The notes beneath the pieces are model-generated. The model was given only the letters and a program-made list of their open reading frames with translations, made no database searches and was not told the DNA's origin. Shown here piece after piece: positions 14,527 through 18,627 of a DNA stretch of 18,627 nucleotides. The DNA is taken from contig WFVQ01000022.1 of the NCBI GenBank assembly GCA_015491585.1, forward strand, positions 1-18,627. The letters are read 5' to 3'. A program made the position numbers and the translations under genes. Each line of letters opens with the position of its first letter. Within the stretch, counting starts at the first letter, position 1. Source of the stretch: Deltaproteobacteria bacterium (GTDB lineage Bacteria > Desulfobacterota > Dissulfuribacteria > Dissulfuribacterales > S140-46).

Positions 14527-14552
14527 AAGGGAGGGGAGACCCTCCCTTTTTT
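14527..14552 (+). terminator. Intrinsic terminator of ppsA
   Basis: AAGGGAGGG (14527-14535), GNRA-type loop GAGA, CCCTCCCTT (14540-14548), then TTTT. A perfect 9-bp stem with a T run of six counting the stem end, 26 nt after the ppsA stop and just before the next gene's ribosome site. Confidence 0.85.
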
Positions 14553-14570
14553 GGTCTTGTGGGAGGCCTG

Positions 14571-15440
14571 ATGGGAAGAAAGAGGATTAGAAAGGCCGCC
14601 GGCCATCACGAGGAGTTCAACGTGGAGAAGTTGAGCCGCTCCCTTCTCCATTGCGGCGCTTCTCCCGAGGTGGCGGATAGCGTGGCGAGAACGGTCTATG
14701 AATCCGTGGAGGAGCACACCACCAGCAGCAAGGTGTTTCACAGGGCCAGGAGGGAGCTCGCGAAGATCCATCCTCCTGCCGCGCTCAGGTACAATCTGAA
14801 ACGGGCCCTGTTCAGGCTGGGACCTACTGGTTACCCATTCGAACAGTATTTCAGCAGGATTCTCCGAGAGTATGGCTACGTTACCAGGACTAATCTCCTG
14901 ATCCAGGGGCGCTGCGTAGAGCACGAAGTGGACGTTGTGGCCGAGAACGGCCGCGAGGTCGCAGTCATAGAGTGCAAATACCACAACCGCAGCGGAAGGC
15001 ACACCGATGTGAAGGTGGCCCTGTATGTCCACGCCAGAATGGAGGACCTTCGGGAGCCTGTGCTCAGGCGCCACTCCCAGGACCGGTATGTGGGATGGCT
15101 TGTGACCAATACACGTCTGACCAGCATGGCCGTGGAGTACGGAAGATGCGTAGGCCTCAGGATGACGGGATGGAAGTTCCCTGAAGGCAGGGGGCTTGAA
15201 AAGATGATAGAGGAGAAGGGGCTCTATCCAATGACCGTCCTATCTGGCCTAAAAAGGAGGAGTTCTTCCATGCTGATGGAGAGCGGGATCGTCCTTCTTA
15301 GGGACCTGCTGGAGATCGGCGAAGATGAGTTGACGAAGAGATACGGTCTGGGCAGAAGGCAGGCGGCCGCCATCATGGCCGCCGTTGACGAGCTGTGCGG
15401 CGATGCTCAGCTCCCTAATCTGGACGGGTCGAAGCGGTAG
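14571..15440 (+). CDS. ATP-cone / Mrr-type nuclease / helix-hairpin-helix protein
   Basis: 289 aa from ATG 14571 (GGAGG 4 nt upstream). An earlier in-frame ATG at 14514 would place the terminator inside the gene and is rejected. Residues 4-90 resemble an ATP-cone (KRIRKAAGHHEEFNVEKLSRSL...FRLGPTGYPFE), the nucleotide-sensing domain known from NrdR and ribonucleotide reductases. Residues 91-200 are a PD-(D/E)xK fold of the Mrr/restriction endonuclease type IV class: D121 in HEVDVV, E134-C-K136 in VIECKYHN, and the late WLVTNTRLTSMAVEY helix. Residues about 240-275 look like a helix-hairpin-helix DNA-binding element (LLEIGEDELTKRYGLGRRQ). The likely role is nucleotide-controlled DNA cleavage or repair; the substrate is unknown. 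It overlaps the convergent regulator gene by 34 bp. Confidence 0.82.
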   Translation: MGRKRIRKAAGHHEEFNVEKLSRSLLHCGASPEVADSVARTVYESVEEHTTSSKVFHRARRELAKIHPPAALRYNLKRALFRLGPTGYPFEQYFSRILREYGYVTRTNLLIQGRCVEHEVDVVAENGREVAVIECKYHNRSGRHTDVKVALYVHARMEDLREPVLRRHSQDRYVGWLVTNTRLTSMAVEYGRCVGLRMTGWKFPEGRGLEKMIEEKGLYPMTVLSGLKRRSSSMLMESGIVLLRDLLEIGEDELTKRYGLGRRQAAAIMAAVDELCGDAQLPNLDGSKR

Positions 15441-16108
15441 CCTACCCCCCTGATGGTCTCGATCGCAGGAGCCGCTGGCCCCAGTTTCTTCCTGAGCCGT
15501 CTTATGTGGGTGTCCACTGTCCTGCCGTAACCGTCGAACTCGTATCCCCATACCCGGTTCAGCAGCACCTCCCTGGTTTTGACCACCCCTGGAGAGTTGG
15601 CCATATCGTATAGGAGCTTGAACTCCATGGCGGTGAGATCAATCCTTTCACCCTCCACCTCCACGAGGTGGTGTTCAGGAACAATTCTCAACGGACCAGC
15701 CACTATCTCCTTCGTCCCTCTCTCTTCCGCCCTTTCCAGCCGCGAGAAGATGGCCTTCACCCTCAATATCAGCTCGCGGGGGCTGAAGGGCTTGACCACG
15801 TAGTCGTCTGCGCCCAGCTCGAATCCCACGATCCTGTCCACCTCGCTTCCCTTTGCCGTTACCATGATGACCGGGATGGAGGCGGTGGAGCTGTCGGCCT
15901 TGAGGCGTTTGATTATCTCCATACCGTCGATGTCCGGAAGCATAAGATCCAGGAGCACCATGTCAGGGAGTGCAGCCTTTATGGCGCGGACCGCACCCAA
16001 TCCTGTTGGATGGCAGATGCACCTGAACCTCTCCTTGGTGAGATTGAACTCCAGGAGTTCGAGGATATCTGGATCGTCCTCTACTATGAATATGGTCTTG
16101 GCTGTCAT
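15407..16108 (-). CDS. OmpR/PhoB-family response regulator (orphan)
   Basis: 233 aa from ATG 16108, which has AGGAG just upstream and begins MTAKTIFIVEDD. A GTG 30 nt further upstream would add a non-homologous tail. Receiver domain 1-120: acidic pocket E10-D11-D12, phospho-acceptor D54 in LLDLMLPD, T84 and K106 (VVKPFSPREL). The C-terminal winged-helix DNA-binding domain (about 135-230) contains LTAMEFKLL, VLLNRVWGYEFDGYGRTVDTHIRRLRKKLG and TIRGVGYRF. No histidine kinase is beside it in the window, so its partner is unknown. It is probably co-transcribed with the porin 54 bp upstream. Its 3' end overlaps the convergent nuclease gene by 34 bp. PhoB is a possible identity but not demonstrable. 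Confidence 0.93.
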   Translation of the reverse strand: MTAKTIFIVEDDPDILELLEFNLTKERFRCICHPTGLGAVRAIKAALPDMVLLDLMLPDIDGMEIIKRLKADSSTASIPVIMVTAKGSEVDRIVGFELGADDYVVKPFSPRELILRVKAIFSRLERAEERGTKEIVAGPLRIVPEHHLVEVEGERIDLTAMEFKLLYDMANSPGVVKTREVLLNRVWGYEFDGYGRTVDTHIRRLRKKLGPAAPAIETIRGVGYRFDPSRLGS

Positions 16109-16162
16109 CTTCTCCTGTGGCGGGGGCGTGCCAACCACGACCCCGCCCCCGGCGACCTGGAA

Positions 16163-17503
16163 TCAAAACCTCAACTGATATATGAGCTGTAGCTGCTGGT
16201 CATCCCCCAGCCTGTATCCCCTGCTGGGAAGGTCGTGGAGCTTGCCAGCATCGTCATCATAATCGATAGTCTGGAACACGGCCATTAGCATGTTGCCCTT
16301 GTACACGTCGTATGAAAGACCGCTCATGAAGAGCTCGTAACTGGTCTCATCGGCTATATCGTCGTCTTTGTCCTGATCGAAGTGATCATACCGGGCAAAC
16401 AGAGAGAGCCTGGGATGAAACCACATCCTTACGCGGCCGAAGAAGGAGTAGCCCTCTGTCTCCAATTCATCCGCGAGGGAACCGTCGCGGTCAAGCACCA
16501 CCCAGGAGCCCGCGGCATTGCCCGTGGTGCGGAAATACTGCGCCGTCAGTATGTAGTTGGGATTTTCAAGGCTAATGTAGCCCAAATTTACGGCATAGTC
16601 TGGATTTTCGCCGTTATAGTCCTTGTTGCCCTCTCCGTACATGCCGAGATAGCTGATCTGGAGCCCTGGAACCAGGCTGGGCAAGGGCCTGAAGGTCAGC
16701 CGCCCCTCTATGGCCTTGTTGCCGTTGACCTCATCGGCGTGGTAGCCGCCGCCGTTGTATAATCCTATGTGCCAGCTGCCGTATAATCCGTCGTAATGGT
16801 GATTACCGGTCTTCTCCTTGGCGTCTTGGAGCCTTCCTCCCAGATTTCCCCGCATGCTCACCCCCAGATCGGCGGAATTGAAGACCCCGGCCCTCTCTAT
16901 GGCCATAGTCCCCTGGGCCCTGTATGGATTGACATGTTCCTGGAAGTCCAGCCAGGGATTGTGCCCCTGGCCTATCTCCATTTTTATGTCGGTGAGGAGC
17001 CCGATATCTCCGGGCCGAACCTCGGCATATAGATATTTGAGTCGATATTCCCAGTCCCCGTCGTCCTTTCTGGTTATGTCGCTGGTAACTCTTGCCCCTA
17101 ACCAATCATTGATCCGTTTCTTTACGGTGAGATAGCCGCGCCCCAGAGTGAACCTGTTGAAGCTCACCTCCCTGCCGCCTGGCTCTGGCTCGACCCCTGC
17201 ATCATAGTGGATGTATGCAAGGCCCGATACTTCAAGGCCTTGGAGTGCCTTAGGCATTTCCTCCCTCTGGATTGCCCCTTCCAACACCTCTTCCTTTTGC
17301 TCTTTGGCGAGTTTTTCCGCCTCTGCCTTGATCTGAGCGGCCTCTTCCTCGGTGAGTATCCCTTTCCTTATTAGGACCTGGAGCAGAGGGTCCTGCACTG
17401 TTGCAGCAACGGCACGATGACCACTTCCTATCAAGCAGGACAAGAAGAGTGCTGCCGCCACAAAGGCAGAAAAGAACATTGGACACCGCAACCAGTTTTC
17501 CAT
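16163..17503 (-). CDS. Outer-membrane porin of the phosphate-selective (OprO/OprP) type
   Basis: 446 aa from ATG 17503, preceded by GAGGAGG. An N-terminal signal peptide (residues about 1-34, MENWLRCPMFF... to AVAA) is followed by a short coiled-coil segment with LIRKGILTEEEAAQIKAEAE, a signature of this porin group, that may mediate trimer or periplasmic contacts. The rest alternates aromatic and glycine residues in amphipathic strands (LEVSGLAYIHYD, WHIGLYNGGGYH, LSLFARYDHF) and ends in YQLRF with a C-terminal Phe, as required for barrel insertion. It probably forms a 16- to 18-strand channel for anions or small solutes. Phosphate specificity is a family association only. The regulator gene downstream on the same strand may control it. 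Confidence 0.88.
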   Translation of the reverse strand: MENWLRCPMFFSAFVAAALFLSCLIGSGHRAVAATVQDPLLQVLIRKGILTEEEAAQIKAEAEKLAKEQKEEVLEGAIQREEMPKALQGLEVSGLAYIHYDAGVEPEPGGREVSFNRFTLGRGYLTVKKRINDWLGARVTSDITRKDDGDWEYRLKYLYAEVRPGDIGLLTDIKMEIGQGHNPWLDFQEHVNPYRAQGTMAIERAGVFNSADLGVSMRGNLGGRLQDAKEKTGNHHYDGLYGSWHIGLYNGGGYHADEVNGNKAIEGRLTFRPLPSLVPGLQISYLGMYGEGNKDYNGENPDYAVNLGYISLENPNYILTAQYFRTTGNAAGSWVVLDRDGSLADELETEGYSFFGRVRMWFHPRLSLFARYDHFDQDKDDDIADETSYELFMSGLSYDVYKGNMLMAVFQTIDYDDDAGKLHDLPSRGYRLGDDQQLQLIYQLRF

Positions 17504-17541
17504 TTCATTCCTCCTCTCTTTAGATTAATTTCGTATTTTGG

Positions 17542-17594
17542 ATTTTATTGCCTTTATGTGACCCTGCAATTAAGCAAAAGTGACTTTTGTGTGA
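17542..17594 (-). promoter_or_regulatory. Porin promoter with phased GTGA repeats (OmpR/PhoB-type operator candidate)
   Basis: GTGA occurs at 17558, 17580 and 17591 (plus-strand coordinates), spaced 22 and 11 bp, i.e. on the same DNA face. Read in the porin direction these are TCAC repeats; the last ends 10 bp before a TAAAAT -10 candidate (minus strand, 17547-17542). Direct repeats with an 11-bp period upstream of a promoter lacking a good -35 are the usual layout for OmpR/PhoB-family activators, one of which is encoded downstream of this porin. Confidence 0.4.
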
Positions 17595-17607
17595 AATCGG
17601 TGATAAG

Positions 17608-18219
17608 ATGGAATGGGAGACAGGAGCCATCCTTTTCGCCAAAGTCCCTTCCAAGGGGCGGGTGAAGACAAGGCTGGCCGCACAGATCGGGGACATTGGC
17701 GCATTGGAGGTATACCGTTGCCTTCTGAACAGGGCCTTTCTCGTGTTGTGTGAGCTGCGGTGCCGCAGGTTCGTGTTCTGGGACCAGGAGTGGAGCACGC
17801 CCCTGATAGAGCACCAGGTGAAACAGCGGATTCAGGTCGGAAGCAGCCTGGGTCAGAGAATGAAGAATGCCTTAGACCAGGTCCGGTCCGAAGGAATCTC
17901 CAGGGCGGTGATCTTTGGCTCGGATATCCCTGGGGTCACTGCACGGATGGTCGAGGAGGCACTGGCAGCCCTCACGGATGTGGATCTCGTATTAGGCCCC
18001 GCCTTTGACGGAGGATATTACCTCATCGGTTGCAAGACGAAGGAGGAGATATATGTTCCGGTATTGAAGGAGATGGGGTGGAGCAGCTCGTCACTCTTGG
18101 AGGACACATTGAGGATCAGCAGAGAGAGGGGCTGGTCCTACTGCCTTTTACCCATGCTCAGGGATATAGACACCCTGGATGACTTGGAGGAGTGGATAAG
18201 CGGCGTTGACACGGCGTAG
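17608..18219 (+). CDS. DUF2064/TIGR04282-type glycosyltransferase-like protein
   Basis: 203 aa from ATG 17608; an in-frame TTG 21 nt upstream is less likely. Visible signatures of the family are AKVPSKGRVKTRLA near the N-terminus (the nucleotide-sugar-binding loop of GT-A-like folds), FGSDIPGVT, LGPAFDGGYYLIG, and the C-terminal DIDTLDDLEEW. Members are annotated as arsenosugar biosynthesis glycosyltransferases when next to ArsS/TIGR04283, and resemble the CofC/MobA nucleotidyltransferase fold. No arsenic gene is seen here, so the arsenic link is not supported in this window; a general nucleotidyl- or glycosyltransferase is safer. It is divergent from the porin across a 104-bp shared regulatory region. 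Confidence 0.85.
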   Translation: MEWETGAILFAKVPSKGRVKTRLAAQIGDIGALEVYRCLLNRAFLVLCELRCRRFVFWDQEWSTPLIEHQVKQRIQVGSSLGQRMKNALDQVRSEGISRAVIFGSDIPGVTARMVEEALAALTDVDLVLGPAFDGGYYLIGCKTKEEIYVPVLKEMGWSSSSLLEDTLRISRERGWSYCLLPMLRDIDTLDDLEEWISGVDTA

Positions 18220-18265
18220 AGGACCATTATCTTTTTTCCGGTTTATGGCGGAGGTTTGCAACGGC

Positions 18266-18627
18266 ATGGCGGCAGGGGCTCCACTCTTCTTCTCTGCTGA
18301 ACATCTCGCAGTGATCGGCGATGCAGGGGCGATATCCGAAGAGCTCCTCACCGATTTCTTCGCCCTTACCGAGAGCGATTGGCGCCAATGGCCCTACGAG
18401 GTGCGCACCCTAAGAGAACTCGACGCGCTGGAGCATCCTGGTGACGCCTTCGCCCATCTGGTCCGATACGGCAAGGGATGGCGGGATAAGAGAAGGGGCA
18501 GGGACTGCCGCGACTTCTATCGTATCTGTCTCAACGACACGTATATATTGCAAAAGACCTGCGGCGGTGATAAAAACCACCTGCTTCCCTTCATGGTTTA
18601 CGTACTCGTGCACGAACTCGTGCACAT
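18266..18627 (+). CDS. HExxH-containing putative metalloprotease-like protein (runs off right edge)
   Basis: An open frame from ATG 18266 (GGAGG at 18250-18254) to the window edge; an in-frame ATG at 18245 is possible but has no ribosome site. The visible 120 residues begin MAAGAPLFFSAEHLAVIGD. They contain LTESDWRQWPYEVRTLREL and a Cys/Arg-rich middle (DKRRGRDCRDFYRICLNDTY), and end in VYVLVHELVH at the edge. HELVH fits the zincin metal-binding motif HExxH, with a hydrophobic helix before it as expected. The third ligand and the rest of the domain are outside the window. I associate this kind of small HELVH protein with uncharacterised Deltaproteobacterial genes; function unknown. Confidence 0.65.
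   Translation, partial: MAAGAPLFFSAEHLAVIGDAGAISEELLTDFFALTESDWRQWPYEVRTLRELDALEHPGDAFAHLVRYGKGWRDKRRGRDCRDFYRICLNDTYILQKTCGGDKNHLLPFMVYVLVHELVH

Noticed and set aside
14514..14570. Earlier ATG for the ATP-cone/Mrr gene.
   Set aside because: It would include the ppsA terminator within the coding sequence and lacks a ribosome site; ATG 14571 has GGAGG.
18410..18625. Minus-strand ORF at the right edge.
   Set aside because: It is antisense to a longer frame with an HExxH motif and typical codon usage; no ribosome site or domain seen.
1..18627. CRISPR arrays, tRNAs, rRNAs, insertion sequences, prophage or defence islands.
   Set aside because: No regularly spaced repeats, transposase or integrase motifs or RNA-gene signatures were seen by eye; only the Mrr-type protein hints at defence, without partners.

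Overview
The window looks like ordinary chromosome from an anaerobic or sulfur-metabolising bacterium of the former Deltaproteobacteria (Desulfobacterota). The reasons are a CoA-disulfide/sulfur reductase with a rhodanese tail, a DsbC-like thiol protein, a stand-alone AICAR formyltransferase, an AmrS radical SAM enzyme, a phosphate-porin-type outer-membrane protein, and heavy use of AGG/AGA and ATA codons in G+C-rich DNA. The taxonomy is inferred from gene content; no marker gene was compared. I see no tRNA, rRNA, IS element, prophage or CRISPR array.

Left part (1-5699): the start of a ClpX-type AAA+ ATPase runs off the left edge on the minus strand. Divergent from it is a plus-strand series: FAD/NAD(P)H disulfide or sulfur reductase with C-terminal rhodanese; secreted DsbC-like CPYC protein; stand-alone PurH formyltransferase domain; a conserved-looking small protein of unknown function; and an alpha/beta hydrolase whose usual catalytic histidine position is arginine. 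The first two form a plausible thiol/sulfur redox pair. The last two are spaced by 2 nt.

Middle part (5700-11740): amrS lies on the minus strand, its stop abutting the hydrolase stop with no spacer. Divergent from it is a tight plus-strand run: corA, a large DUF89/ARMT1-like protein of unknown function, phoH, and a single continuous frame encoding YbeY followed by PdxJ. Two oddities sit together here. phoH ends at a TAG that interrupts its conserved C-terminal tail, which continues in frame for 13 more codons. The ybeY stop codon is absent, so YbeY and PdxJ are fused, although a strong internal Shine-Dalgarno site could also start PdxJ alone.

Right part (11741-18627): a 333-bp leader precedes ppsA (phosphoenolpyruvate synthase). 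It holds a good sigma-70-like promoter, a palindrome resembling an ARG box, two stem-loops (the second followed by T5) and a 17-codon ORF with a Shine-Dalgarno sequence that overlaps the terminator-like stem, so it resembles an attenuator. A clear intrinsic terminator follows ppsA. Next is an ATP-cone/Mrr-type nuclease/helix-hairpin-helix protein, convergently overlapping an orphan OmpR/PhoB-type regulator that lies downstream of a porin gene on the minus strand. The porin promoter region carries GTGA repeats phased at 11 and 22 bp, suitable for such a regulator. Divergent from the porin is a DUF2064/TIGR04282 glycosyltransferase, followed by the start of a protein with an HExxH motif that runs off the right edge.

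The strongest candidates for something unusual are the YbeY-PdxJ fusion, the amber codon in the phoH tail, the ppsA leader, and the ATP-cone/Mrr protein.
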